64,000 nt of DNA. It comes from Platanthera guangdongensis. Its lineage: Eukaryota > Streptophyta > Magnoliopsida > Asparagales > Orchidaceae. Position 1 is the first letter of the stretch; each line of letters begins with the position of its first letter. Both the position numbers and the translations under genes were made by a program. Below the pieces are notes generated by a model, which had not been told where the DNA came from, ran no database searches, and worked only from the letters and a program-made list of their open reading frames with translations. Shown here one piece after another: positions 32,836 through 43,440 of the stretch. The stretch spans positions 238,623,447 to 238,687,446 of the forward strand of contig CM077158.1 in the NCBI GenBank assembly GCA_039583875.1, given 5' to 3'.

Positions 32836-35800
32836 TATGGCATCCGACTCGATCACTGCTGATGGGATTGCTGCGTTGCGTACTCAACTACATCAGCTTC
32901 AAGGGGTGGTTAGTCGCTTCTCTGGCTTCGTTGCCTCGATCTTCATGGAAGGTATATCGTGTCTCTCTCAGAGCTCTCACTGGATTGTGGGCTCAGGTGC
33001 TACACACCATCTCTCTCTGCAGCAGCTGCCCAAATATTTAGATACTGCTTACCCCAAGCACATCACTGTGGCCAATGGTGACACGCTCCCGGTTTCTGGC
33101 CCTGCTAATTTGTCTCTTACTCCTTCTCTTTTCTTATCCTCGGTTCTTCATGTTCCGGGTTCTACTTTTTAACCTTCTTTCTGTTAGCCGTCTTACGCAA
33201 GACCTTGATTGCTGTGTTACTTTCTCCCTCTCTTCCTTTGTGATGCAGGATCGACTGACGCAGTCTATACTTGGTAAAGAGCGGCTGTCTAATGGGTTAT
33301 ATCTTCTTGACGTTCCTCCCACTGCTCTCACCTCTTCTCACCTTTGTCTCCACCACTGATTGACATCGTCGTCTTGGGCATGCCCCTCTCCCAATTCTCA
33401 AGAAAGCTCTTCCTACTATCTCTCTCTAAGAGTTCTTTTGTGAATCCTATATCTTCGGTAAACAACATCGTGTCTCCTTTTCTCCTTCATGTACTCCGAG
33501 CGATTCTCCTTTATCCCTAGTATATTCTGATATCTGGGGGCCCTATAAGGTCCCTAGTGTCTTGGGGCATCAGTAATTTGTTACCTTTATAGATGATTAC
33601 TCGCGGGTTACCTGGTTGTATTTACTTCGTGATCGTACCGAACTCACGACTACGTTCCGTGCGTTTCTTACGAAAACGCGCTCTCAGTTTTCTACCTGTG
33701 TCAAAACTCTTCGTATGGACAATGCTCGAGAATATACTGGTCACACCTTCTCCTACCTGTGCGCTGAGTTCGGTATTATACATCAGAATTCGTGTGCTTA
33801 TACGCCTCAACAGAATGGCGTAGTGGAACGAAAAAATCGCCACCTCCTTGATGTGGCTCGATCTCTCATGATCCAAATGCAGGTTCCTCCCCTCTACTGG
33901 AACTTTGCCGTCTCTACTGCTTGTCATCTCATCAATCGCATGCCTTCGTCTATCCTCAACTTTGTGGCGCCCATTACTCTCCTTTACCCATCCATCACTC
34001 TCTTCTCTCTCACACCTCGTGTGTTTGGGTATACCTGTTATGTCCACCACCTTGGTCCTTCCAATGACAAGCTAGCCCCATGTGCTACCAAAGCTATGTT
34101 TGTTGGGTACTTACGCACTCAGAAGGGGTATGTCTGTTTTTCTCCTACTAATGGTAAGGTGGTTGTGTCTGCTGATGTCTCCTTTCATGAAGACCAACCA
34201 TATCACACCAGTTCTTCTGATCCCCTTCTTCCTTCTCCGCTACCTCAGCCCATCATACCCGTGACGTCTCTACTTCCACCACTTCTTCCTACTCCTCTGC
34301 TTCAGATTCCCACACCACCACCAGTTCCTTCGAAGCCTCCTATCATACAGGTTGACGCTCGTCGTCCTCCACGTCTAGATGCCTTACAACAGCTTCCCCC
34401 TACCGGTGTGCTCTCGCGGTCTGTTGATCTAGCAATCTCCTCAACATCACATCCAATGGCCAATTATGTCTCTCTACATCGGCTCTCTTCGCCCCTCTTA
34501 CCTTTGCTCTCTCTCTCTCCTCTATCTCTATACCTAACTCTGTGCAGGAAGCCCTCCAGCATCCACAGCAGCGTGCCGCCATGGACGAAGAAATGCATGC
34601 TTTGTGGGGTAATCACACCTGAGATCTTGTATCTCTTCCTTCTGGTCACAGCTGTGTTAGCTGCAAGTGGATCTTTGCTATCAAACATGCTGCGGATGGG
34701 ACGGTGGATCGCTTAAAGGCTCGGCTGGTGGCTCGGGGATTTACCCAACAGTATGTCCTTGATTATGATGAAACCTTTTCTCCGGTTGCAAAATTGAATT
34801 CCGTTCAGGTTCTGCTCTCCTTAGCTGTTCGCCGCCGATGAACTCTTCATCAGCTTGATGTCAAGAATGCTTTCTTGAATGACGATCTTCTTGAGACCGT
34901 TTACATGCATCAACCGCCCGGGTTTGAGACCACTAGGGAGTCTCGTGTATGCTTACTTCGCAAATCTATCTATGGTCTCAAACAGTCTCCCCGGGCATGG
35001 TTTGGGAAATTTAGCAAGGCCGTTCGTGAGGTGGGCTTCAAACAGAGCTCTGCAGATTCCTCCCTCTTCACCCTCCACCAGTCAATTGGGATCATAATAC
35101 TTCTGGTTTATGTAGACGATATTCTGATCACTGGTGATGACTCAACCGGGATACAACATGTTAAGCAACATCTAAACTCTATCTTCCAAATCAAAGACCT
35201 GGGAAATCTTCGATACTTTCTTGGCCTGGTGGTTGCTCGACGACCTGATGACCTAGTCTTATCTCAGCGTAAGTATTGTGTTGACCTTCTGCAAGATGCC
35301 GACCTATCGGGGTGTAAACCTGCGGACACCCCGATGGAAGTCAACCACATGCTGTGTGCTCAGGGATCTGAGGAGGACTCTCTACTTCCAAATCCAGAAT
35401 ACTATCGCCGTCTTGTGGGTAAATTGATCTACCTAACCGTCACAAGACCAGATATATCATTTGCGGTTGGTGTGGTAAGTCGGTTTATGCATACCCCACG
35501 GGTCTCTCACCTCCAGGTTGTGGAGCGCATCCTCAGGTGCCTGAAGACTTCTCCTGGGCAAGGACTTGTGTACAAGTCATCCTCTTCTCTGTCTCTTATT
35601 GCATACTCATATGCGGATTATGCGGGCTCGTTGGATGATTGACGGTCTACAACTGGGTTCTGTACTTACTTTGGAGGAAATCTTATCACATGGTGGAGTA
35701 AGAAGCATACAGTTGTTGCTTGCTCGTCTGCTGAGGCTGAGTACCGTGCAATGACGGTTGTTACTTCTGAACTAACTTGGCTTGGAAGTCTCCTAGGAGA

Positions 35801-36040
35801 TTGTGAGTTAAATTGTCCTCACCGCCAACTCTGTTTTGTGACAGTCAAGCTGCAATACACATTGCAAAGAATCCGGTGTTCCATGAGCGGACTAAACATA
35901 TTGAGGTTGATTGTCACTTCGTTCGTGAGAAGGTCCAATCAAAGGAGCTGAAGCTTGAACATGTTCCTGCATCTGAGCAAGTTGCCGACGTCCTCACCAA
36001 GGCTTTACCTCGCAAGTTGTATTACCAGTTCTTGTCCAAG
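32836..36040 (+). pseudogene. Copia pol (protease, integrase, RT, RNase H)
   Basis: Protease: SSHWIVGSGATHHLSLQQLP (about 32970-33030); the expected D of DSG is G. GAG-pre-integrase: LSNGLYLLDVPPTAL. Integrase (about 33510-34170): IDDYSRVTWLYLL, RMDNAREY, YTPQQNGVVERKNRHLLD. RT (about 34690-35250): LKARLVARGFTQQY, LDVKNAFLNDDL, LLVYVDDILITGDDS. RNase H: YSYADYAGSLDD through to [24 protein letters not shown] at 34839-34841 replaces a Trp, another stop follows at 35641, and frameshifts occur near 33360, 34640 and 35810. Long open frames (33616-34716, 34875-35642) show modest decay. Confidence 0.92.
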
Positions 36041-36045
36041 CTTGG

Positions 36046-36495
36046 TGATGCGGGGACAGGAGTCCACCTGCCCCGCCACCTTGGCATCAGCACCAAGGGG
36101 CCCACCTGGAGTCAGCACCAGACGGCTTTATCAGGCCCGCGGACCGTATACTCCAACCAGCTCTCTGTCATGGAATCACCACCATGCGGCAGGTTGTTGA
36201 GGTCGGGGCTCGATCCCCAGACCTCCTAGATAAGAGGCCTTCACCAGCGCTCTCATCACCAACTGAGCCGCGGATCAGTTGGTGATGAGAGCGCTGGTGA
36301 AGGCCTCTTATCTAGGAGGTCTGGGGATTGAGCCCCGACCTCAACAACCTGCCGCATGGTGGTGATTCCATGACGGAGCGCTGGTTGAGGTGTACGGTCC
36401 GCGGGCCTGATAAAGCCGCCTGGTGCTGACTCCAGGTGGGCCCCTTGGTGCTGATGCCAAGGTGGCGGGGCAGGTGGACTCCTGTCCCCGCATCA
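36046..36495. repeat. 450-bp palindrome of two 225-bp tRNA-like units
   Basis: Two 225-bp arms, nearly exact complements of each other, meet at CCGCGG (36268-36273). Read outward on the + strand, the right arm has a pol III A-box-like segment (TCAGTTGGTGATGAG) and, about 45 nt later, a B-box-like segment (GGATTGAGCCCC here, GGGATCGAGCCCC at 42768). This resembles a tRNA-derived SINE head. Whether this is a head-to-head SINE dimer or a foldback element is open. Confidence 0.75.
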
Positions 36496-36928
36496 TAAAA
36501 GTGCACTTTTATGATGCGGGGACAGGAGTCCACCTGCCCCGCCACCTTGGCATCAGCACCAAGGGGCCCACCTGGAGTCAGCACCAGGCAGCTTTATCAG
36601 GCCCGCGGGCCATACACCCCAACCCATCTCCGGTCCCACCACAGGAAATACGAAAGGTTGTTGAGGCCAGGGCTAGGTCCCCCGACCTCCTTGACAAAGA
36701 GCTCTTCGGCGAGCTTCTATCACCAACTGAGCCGCGGCTCAGTTGGTGATAGAAGCTCGCCGAAGAGCTCTTTGTCAAGGAGGTCGGAGGTATCTAGCCC
36801 TGACCTCAACAACCTTTCGGATTTCCTGTGGTGGGACCGGAGATGGGTTGGGGTGTATGACCCGCGGGCCTGATAATGCTGCCTGGTGCTGACTCCAGGT
36901 GGGCCCCTTGGTGCTGATGCCAAGGTGG
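36496..36928. repeat. Second palindrome and its 16-bp palindromic linker
   Basis: The linker TAAAAGTGCACTTTTA (36496-36511) is itself a perfect palindrome. Arms 36512-36734 and 36735-36928 form another large inverted repeat around CCGCGG. Their tRNA-like halves are a diverged subtype, while the distal halves match the first palindrome. The right arm stops about 30 bp short of a full unit, at the chromovirus junction. Confidence 0.8.
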
Positions 36929-37584
36929 TTGGGGTGTATGACCGTGACGATGATCCTGATGATTATCCTGACCCGCGGAGAGGCGATCGCGCCTTTGACA
37001 TCACCCGTCGGATTCGCCTCGATGCCCCGACGTTCGATGGCCGCCTGGACCCGAAGGCCTTTAGCGATTGGCTCCTTGACATGGACCACTATTTTGATTG
37101 GTACGACATGAGTGATGAACGTTGTGTCCGGTTCGCTAAGATGAAGTTAGTCGGGCAGGCCAAGATATATTGGATTAGTGTCGAGAGATCCTTAGAGCGT
37201 GACGGTTATTACCCTATCACCAGATGGAGAGAGATGAAGCAGAGGCTGAGCGAGAAGTACCTCCCTGCGTCCTACCAGGATCAGTTATTCAAGCAATTAC
37301 AGAATTTGCATCAGGGAACACTCACGGTGGCCGAGTATATGGCTCGATTCGACGAGCTAGTTGTTAGGAGCGATATTTCGGAGGAACCCATCGCCACTGC
37401 TTCTCGATTCAAGGCGGGCCTCCGTTCGGATCTCCGGAGAGAGCTGATTCCCCACCGCTTGGAGACGGTCGACCAGATATTCCAGCTCGCTCTAGAGTAT
37501 GAGCAGTACCTTCGCACCTCTAGTACGAAGCAGTTTCCTTCCCGGACGGATTCGTCGACGTTTAGGAAGCCCGCTCCGGCCTAG
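36929..37584 (+). pseudogene. Chromovirus gag, N-terminus missing
   Basis: The frame is open from the palindrome arm (ATG at 36886 lies in the arm and is not the true start). The capsid-like domain has RLDAPTFDGRLDPKAFSDWL (about 37012-37070), VRFAKMKLVGQAKIYW, LKQLQNLHQGTLTVAEYMARF-like sequence at about 37285-37350, and LIPHRLETVDQIFQLALEYE. It ends at a TAG at 37582-37584, after which the frame shifts into the zinc-knuckle segment at 37623. A start codon with the beginning of gag lies at 42675, on the other side of the LTR. Confidence 0.85.
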
Positions 37585-37622
37585 ACTGCTACAACCACCC
37601 CACCCCTCGGGTCACTCCTGAC

Positions 37623-40600
37623 ATGAAGGGGAAGGCTATCATTACTGAGGGTCAGAGGCCTGGGGGTATTCAGTGTTTTAGGTGCTCGGGCAGAGGACAC
37701 GTAGCGGCCCACTGCCCGACGCGGAATCTGCTAATTGAGGATGAGGAGCACGATGTAGAGGGAGATGAGGAGATTACTGAGGAGATCACTGCCACCGTGG
37801 AGGAGGGCTGGGAGAGCGATGCTGAGCGTTCGTTAGAGGTGGGAGTGGTCAGACGCTTCCTGCATACCCCTCGTGCTGATGATGATTGGCGCCTCACTAT
37901 CATTTTCTATACGTATTTCCCGAGTGCAGGCGGTCCCTGCAAACTAGCTATCGATAGTGGGAGCTGCGTAAATATCGTGGCCCAGAGAGGTCTAAACCGC
38001 ATGCAGGTGAAGGCGGATCCTCACCCTTACCCCTATCGTGTCATCTGGGTCGACAAGACAACGATCCAGGTTACCCAGCGCTGTCTCGTCCCGATCACCA
38101 TCGCATCCTTCGAGGACCGAGTCTGGTGCGATGTCATACCTATGGACGTCGCCCACGTTCTGTTAGGCCGCCCTTGGCTTTTCGATCGCGATGTCACGTG
38201 CTTCGGTCGGTCGAACACGTGTGTCTTTTATGACAAGGGGCGGAAGATCACATTATCTCCCACCCAGCCCAGAGAGCGACCTAAGGGCCGGATTGAGCCT
38301 TCCACTAGCACGATTGCCTCGAGGCCCGTGCATATCCTGAGGCGTGGCGCGTTTCTGAGAGATAACACTGATGCCAGTATCATGTATGTGGTGGCAGCCA
38401 CGATGGCATCTGACTGCCCTACACCTGAGGTTCATCCTACCGTTCGACCTTTACTAGGTGAGTTCGCGGATATTATGCCAGAGGAGCTCCCTGATGAGTT
38501 ACCCCCTCTGCGGGACATCCAGCACGCTATAGACTTAGTCCCGGGGGCCTCGCTCCCCAATCTGCCACATTATCGCATGAATCCCGTTGAGCACACTGGG
38601 CTCAAGAGGCAGGTTGATGAGCTTCTCCGGAAGCAGTTTATTCGCGAGAGCTTGAGCCCTTGTGCCGTCCCCGCCCTTCTTACCCCTAAGAAGGACGGCA
38701 GTTGGCGCATGTGTATTGATAGTAGAGCTATCAATAAGATTACCATGAAGTATCGTTTCCCGATTCCTCGTCTTGATGACTTGTTAGACACGATGTCAGG
38801 AGCCCAGATCTTCTCGAAGATTGATCTTCGAAGCGGGTATCACCAGATCAGAATTCGAGAGGGGGATGAGTGGAAAACGGTGTTTAAGACGAAAGACGGC
38901 CTGTATGAGTGGCTGGTCATGTCATTTGGGCTTTCGAATGCCCCGAGTACATTCATGTGAGTCATGACCCAGGTCCTACGACCCTATATGGGTAAATTCC
39001 TAGTCGTTTACTTTGACGACATTCTGATTTACAGCCTTACCGAGTCGGATCACCTCGAGCACTTAAGGCTCCTGTTTGACATTCTCCGAAGGGAGAAATT
39101 ATTTATCAATTTGAAGAAGTGCTCCTTCTTATCTGAGTCAGTACACTTTCTGGGATTCATTATCTCCTCCTCAGGCGTGTCCGTTGACCCTGAGAAGGTC
39201 CAGTCCATCCGCGAGTGGCCCACACCCTCGAACATTCATGAGGCCCGTAGTTTTCATGGACTTGCGACCTTTTATAGGAGATTCATTAGGGGGTTTAGTT
39301 CGATTATGGCCCCGTTTACTAGCTGCTTAGGCAAGGGAGACTTTTAGTGGACCGCCGAGGCCACCCGCGCATTTGAGGAGATAAAGGACAAGCTGACGTC
39401 CGCCCCTGTTCTGCGACTTCCCGATTTCAGTCGAGCTTTCGAGGTCGCCTGTGACGCATCTGGTGTTGGTATTGGGGGCGTGCTGAGTCAGGAGGGACAC
39501 CCGGTCTCTTACTTCAGTGAGAAATTGAACGAAGTTAAGCAGAAATACTCGAACTACGATCGAGAATTTTATGCTATTGTCCAGTCCTTACGATATTGGA
39601 GGCACTACCTTTTGCCCCGGGAGTTCGTCCTCTATTCGGACCACCAGGCCCTACGATACCTTGATTCCCAAAGGAAGTTGAGTCATCGGCATGCGAAGTG
39701 GGTTGAGTATCTACAAGACTTCCACTATGTTCTCAAACACCGCGCCGGTGTTGAGAACAAACCCGCTGACGCACTCAGTCGCCGAGTCTCGTTCCTCCAC
39801 ACCTTGAGGGCCCAGGTGGATGGTTTTGAGAGATTGATCGCGGACTACCCCACGTGTCGTGACTTCTCTGATGTGTATGCCGCGCTGTTGAGGGATCCGC
39901 CTGACGATATTGAGGGGTATAGGCTTAGTGAAGGCTATTTATTCCGAGGCTCCCGCTTGTGTGTACCCAGCACGTCGTACCGCGACTACTTAGTTTGGGA
40001 ATTACACGCGGGGGGTGCCGCCGGCCACTTTGGGCGGGATAAGTCGATCGCTATTGTCAAGGATCGCTTCTATTGGCCGAGCCTAAAGAAGGATGTGGCT
40101 CGCATTGTACGACACTGTCGGATCTGTCAGAAGGCCAAGGGGTCGAAACAGAACACCGACTTATATACCCCTCTTCCCGTTCCCTATCGTCCTTGGGAGG
40201 ACATTAGTATGAACTTCGTGCTGGGGCTTCCGCGCACCCTGCGGAAGCCTGACTCTATCTTTGTTGTGGTCGACCGGTTCTCTAAGATGGCGCACTTTAT
40301 TGCATGTAGCAAGACCGCCGATGCCCCCCGCGTCGCGACCTTATTTATGAGCGAGGTCTTCAGGTTACACGGTCTCCCAAAGTCCATCGTGTCCGACCGG
40401 GACGTGCGGTTCGTTAGTTACTTTTGGAAGACGTTATGGCGGAAAATAGGGACTACTCTTAAGTTCTCGTCCGCCTACCACCCTCAGACGGACGGTCAAA
40501 CTGAGGTAGTGAATCGAAGTTTAGGTAGCCTGCTGAGGTGTGTAGTTGGTGAGCATGCTTCTAGCTGGGACTTGGTGCTCCCTGTAGCTGAGTTTGCATA

Positions 40601-41390
40601 CAACAGTTCTGTCAATAGGTCGACTGGCCTGAGTCCGTTTCAGGTAGTATCAGGTTATGACCCGAGGAATCCTATTGATCTTATACCCGTCCCGACTGAG
40701 TCACGTCCTAGTGAGTCTGCTGAGTCCTTCACACGTCATTTGCATGAGTTGCATGAGTCTATCAGGCGTAAAATCAATTTAAGCAACGAACATTATAAAG
40801 AACAGACAGACAGACATAGGCGGGAGAAACATTTTCTGGTTGGCGAACAGGTGATGGTACGAGTTCGTGCGGAGCGGCTCCCTCAGGGGCCTGCTAGGAA
40901 GTTAAGCGCCAGGCGAATTGGGCCCTACACTGTTTTGAGGCGGATCGGGTTGAATGCCTACGAGCTGGACATTCCTGCGAGCATGGGTATCCACCCTGTG
41001 TTCAATGTTGAGGACCTGACATCCTATTTCCCACCTCACGAGTACCCCGATCCCCACCTTGGCGGCCCTCCCGACCCTCCACCACCATCCCTTTTCCCCA
41101 CCCCCCAGCCTCCGGTTGATTCCCACTCCCCCAGGAGTTCCCCACCATTGGCTTCACCTAGTGCACCACCACCATCGCCGGACCACTTTTCCCGAGAGCA
41201 GAGGGTCGAGCAGATTACGAAGATCATTGCGCACGAGTTCGTCCCCTCTACGGCTGGACTCGTGTGCCGCTACTTGGTTCGCTGGCGTGGACGTTCCTCT
41301 TCCGACGACACTTGGATTGCTGCTGCTGAGCTTGATCAACTCGCCCCGGGCTTCGACTACAGTACGATCATCTCCATTCATCGGAGATGA
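37623..41390 (+). pseudogene. Chromovirus pol with chromodomain-like tail
   Basis: A single frame with stops only at 38958-38960 (TGA) and 39345-39347 (TAG). Domains in order: CCHC knuckle [14 protein letters not shown]; protease [12 protein letters not shown] (37950); RT with [20 protein letters not shown] and VVYFDDILIYS (about 39005); RNase H DASGVGIGGVLSQEG (39457); integrase HHCC region (HAGGAAGHFGR..CRICQKAKG), core with SDRDVRF and HPQTDGQTEVVNR; C-terminal chromodomain-like VCRYLVRWRGRSSSDDTW (about 41265-41320). In the integrase core the first catalytic Asp of the family DFVLGLP motif is Asn (ISMNFVLGLP, about 40206), so integrase is probably inactive. Confidence 0.92.
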
Positions 41391-41412
41391 AGGCTTTTCA
41401 GTCGGGGGGAGT

Positions 41413-42612
41413 TGACGGGGGACCATCGGGTGCATCTCGGCGCAAGGCGGACCCCACCTTCGTATATTCGCACCGACGGACTTGATCGGACCGGCGATCC
41501 GTTACCGCGGATGCGTCCGGCTCGTCGTTTAGCTTCAGTTTCATATATGACATTATGTATTTTGGATTTTATTCATGTAGTTATGGGGTCGGAACCGCCG
41601 GCCAATCATAGCCGTCGATTCCGGTTGCCCTAACCCCATTTTCTTATAAATAGATCTATTAGGGCTGCTGGAATTTCATTGCTGAAGTTTGGAGAGGATC
41701 TTCTTCCTTGCTTCCGGTGATCGTTCCACGGTGCCGACGCCGTGGAGCCCTTGGTGCCGACGCCTTGGGGTAAGTTTCCTTGTTTTCCCTCCCTCCTTCC
41801 CCTAATCCTTGTTGCCGCCTACAGTTCCTAGCCGTCCGCCCCTCCTAACAGCCGCACCCTCCCCCTGTTTGCCCAGTTTGGGCTGCTGGAAACCCCACCG
41901 CCCATTCCTCCTTTCCCCCGCTGGTCCGCCCCCCCCCCCCCCCCCCCCCCCCCCCCCGTGCCGCCACCCTCCAGCCCTCCCGTGCGGTCACCGAACAGCC
42001 CCCCCTTCCCCCCAAGCCCTGCCACACCCCCCCCTTACCCCCCCTACAGCCGGATCTGGACAGATCTGTCCAGACCGGGGCCGGACTGTGCCAGATTCAG
42101 CCTCGTAGCCACTCTCCAACTCCCCCCTTCCGCGGAACCACCTCCCCCTACCAGATCCCTCCTCGTACCACCCGGGAGCCCCATTTTCCTCCAAGGTTTC
42201 AGTTTTTGCTTGATTTCGCAGCAGCCCTAATTTTCATATTTCAGATTCTGTACTTGTATTGTGTGGATTTACTATTGTTGGTATAAAATATTGTGCACGT
42301 TGTGGATCCTTGTGATTGACAGGAAATATAGTACGTTGTATTCGCCCGTGAACTTCTTACCTTGCAGGACGCTTGATTCGCCGCGCGCTCAATTTAGCCC
42401 TCCATGCGGAGGAAAGCTATAGCCTAAATCGCTCAAAGAAAATTGTTTTCCTTTACGAATGAATGCAATGGTTATTATTTTGTCATGTTGCTTATGTTGA
42501 TTAATTCGCCTGAATAATATTGTCTCACATATAGCCCACGGTTAGGGTGAGTCCTCCCCTCACGTCACTAGTTTGCATTTTAGGAGTCCACTACACAGCC
42601 TACCCTACATCA
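41413..42612 (+). repeat. LTR of the chromovirus (about 1.2 kb)
   Basis: Starts TGACGGGGGACC right after the purine tract GTCGGGGGGAGT and ends near CTACATCA before TTGGTATCAGAGCCC. It holds a TATA box (CTTATAAATAG, about 41643-41653), a run of about 28 C at 41929-41957, and a strong splice donor GGTAAGTTTCC (41770) with acceptors TTGACAG (42321) and CTTGCAG (42367), suggesting an intron in the transcribed leader. Confidence 0.75.
41643..41653 (+). promoter_or_regulatory. TATA box of the chromovirus LTR
   Basis: CTTATAAATAG lies about 230 bp into the LTR. Transcription would start near 41675. Confidence 0.65.
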
Positions 42613-42677
42613 GTTGGTATCAGAGCCCAGGTCGGGCCGTTTGCTTGCTCCGTAGTGGTAGAGCATTTAGAAGCATG
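42613..42677 (+). promoter_or_regulatory. Primer binding site and gag start of the chromovirus
   Basis: TTGGTATCAGAGCCC is the tRNA-Met-type primer site. An ATG follows about 60 nt later (42675), beginning MVDPPAT-like codons, before the sequence enters the palindromic arm. Confidence 0.7.
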
Positions 42678-42691
42678 GTAGATCCACCAGC

Positions 42692-42930
42692 CACCAACTG
42701 ATCCGCGGCTCAGTTGGTGATGAGGGCGCTGGTGAAGGCCTCTTATCTAGGAGGTCTGGGATCGAGCCCCGGCCTCAACAACCTGCCGCATGGTGATGAT
42801 TCCATGACGGAGAGCTGGTTGGGGTGTACGGTCCGCGGGCCTGATAAAGCCGCCTGGTGCTGACTCCAGGTGGGCCCCTTGGTGCTGATGCCAAGGTGGC
42901 GGGGCAGGTGGACTCCTGTCCCCCGCATCA
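42692..42930 (+). repeat. Single 225-bp tRNA-like arm at the right edge of the composite
   Basis: 42706-42930 is a full 225-bp + arm with A-box-like (CTCAGTTGGTGATGAG) and B-box-like (GGGATCGAGCCCC) segments. Only 14 bp of its partner arm (42692-42705) remain, abutting the chromovirus gag start. Confidence 0.82.
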
Positions 42931-42969
42931 CTTGGTGCCTACGATTTGTACGCTCCAGCTTGCGGGGAG

Positions 42970-43150
42970 TGTTAGATGACATAGGAAAAATTGTTGTAAA
43001 GGCCCAATTATAGGCCCATTTCCTTCTTCTCCTTTAATCCCACATCTCTTGTATAGGATTGTTCTCCTTCTCTTCTCCTATATATTTGTATTCTCTCTTG
43101 TATTTTACACATGAAGAAGTATATGCAAGGTTTGCCCATTCCTTTCTACA
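42970..43150 (+). repeat. 3' LTR of the copia element
   Basis: Differs from 31470-31650 at only a few positions. It is preceded by the purine-rich GCGGGGAG and followed by TATAT, the target duplication. Confidence 0.95.
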
Positions 43151-43155
43151 TATAT

Positions 43156-43440
43156 GATAAAAAACACTTGTCATATAAAAATTGTTCTTAAAAATCTATA
43201 AATCACGATTAAATTCACAGGATTTTACTATGTTTGTGTCTTTGTGACAAGAATAAATTTGAGATTCACCCATGGTGAAACTGAAGTGAATGGAGGTGCT
43301 ATTATGGAAAAAGTGAAGTCCCCAGGCTCATGGGCACAGTTAAATGATAAAAACACGTCATAGAAAAATTGTTCTTAAAAAATCTTTAAATTCACGGATA
43401 AATTCACAGGAGTTTACTATTTTTGTGAGAATAAAGTAGA
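43156..43440. repeat. Old ~190-bp tandem duplication split by the copia element
   Basis: The sequence ATGGAGGTGCTATTATGG..AAGTCCCCAGGCTC occurs before the copia element (31417-31460) and again at 43291-43330. The sequence after the copia element (43156-43240: ATGATAAAAAACAC, AAAAATTGTTCTTAAAAA) repeats at 43342-43420. The copia element inserted into the first unit. Confidence 0.75.

Larger units (their letters stand above)
36929..42691 (+). mobile_element. Ty3/gypsy chromovirus in permuted order, single LTR
   Basis: The order is gag (lacking its start), pol, polypurine tract, one LTR (41413-42612), primer site (42613-42630) and gag start codon (42675-42677). An ordinary element would have the LTR and primer site before gag. 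The order equals a one-LTR circle opened inside gag, or a tandem pair with outer parts lost. Coding decay is light: the pol frame 37623-41390 has only two stops. Confidence 0.72.
36046..42930 (+). mobile_element. Composite insertion: palindromic tRNA-like arms plus a permuted chromovirus
   Basis: The insert begins TGATGCGGGG and ends CCCCGCATCA, with CTTGG duplicated at 36041-36045 and 42931-42935. Left part: four 200-225-bp arms in alternating orientation (36046-36270 -, 36271-36495 +, 36512-36734 -, 36735-36928 +). Middle: chromovirus gag-pol followed by a single LTR and primer site (36929-42691). Right part: one more + arm (42706-42930). Terminal TG..CA with a 5-bp duplication fits integrase-type or foldback-type insertion. 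Confidence 0.72.
31470..43150 (+). mobile_element. Ty1/copia element with 181-bp LTRs and a 6.9-kb nested insertion
   Basis: LTRs 31470-31650 and 42970-43150 are the same length and nearly identical, with target duplication TATAT at 31465-31469 and 43151-43155. The order is primer site, gag-less leader, protease, integrase, RT and RNase H. The last codons of RNase H are split by the composite insertion at 36046-42930 and resume at 42936 (AYDLYAPACGG-like end), followed by the 3' LTR. The host copia element is therefore about 4.8 kb. Confidence 0.93.

Noticed and set aside
36271..36350. tRNA gene
   Set aside because: A-box-like and B-box-like segments are present, but the acceptor and anticodon stems do not form and the unit is a 225-bp repeat, so a SINE-like repeat fits better.
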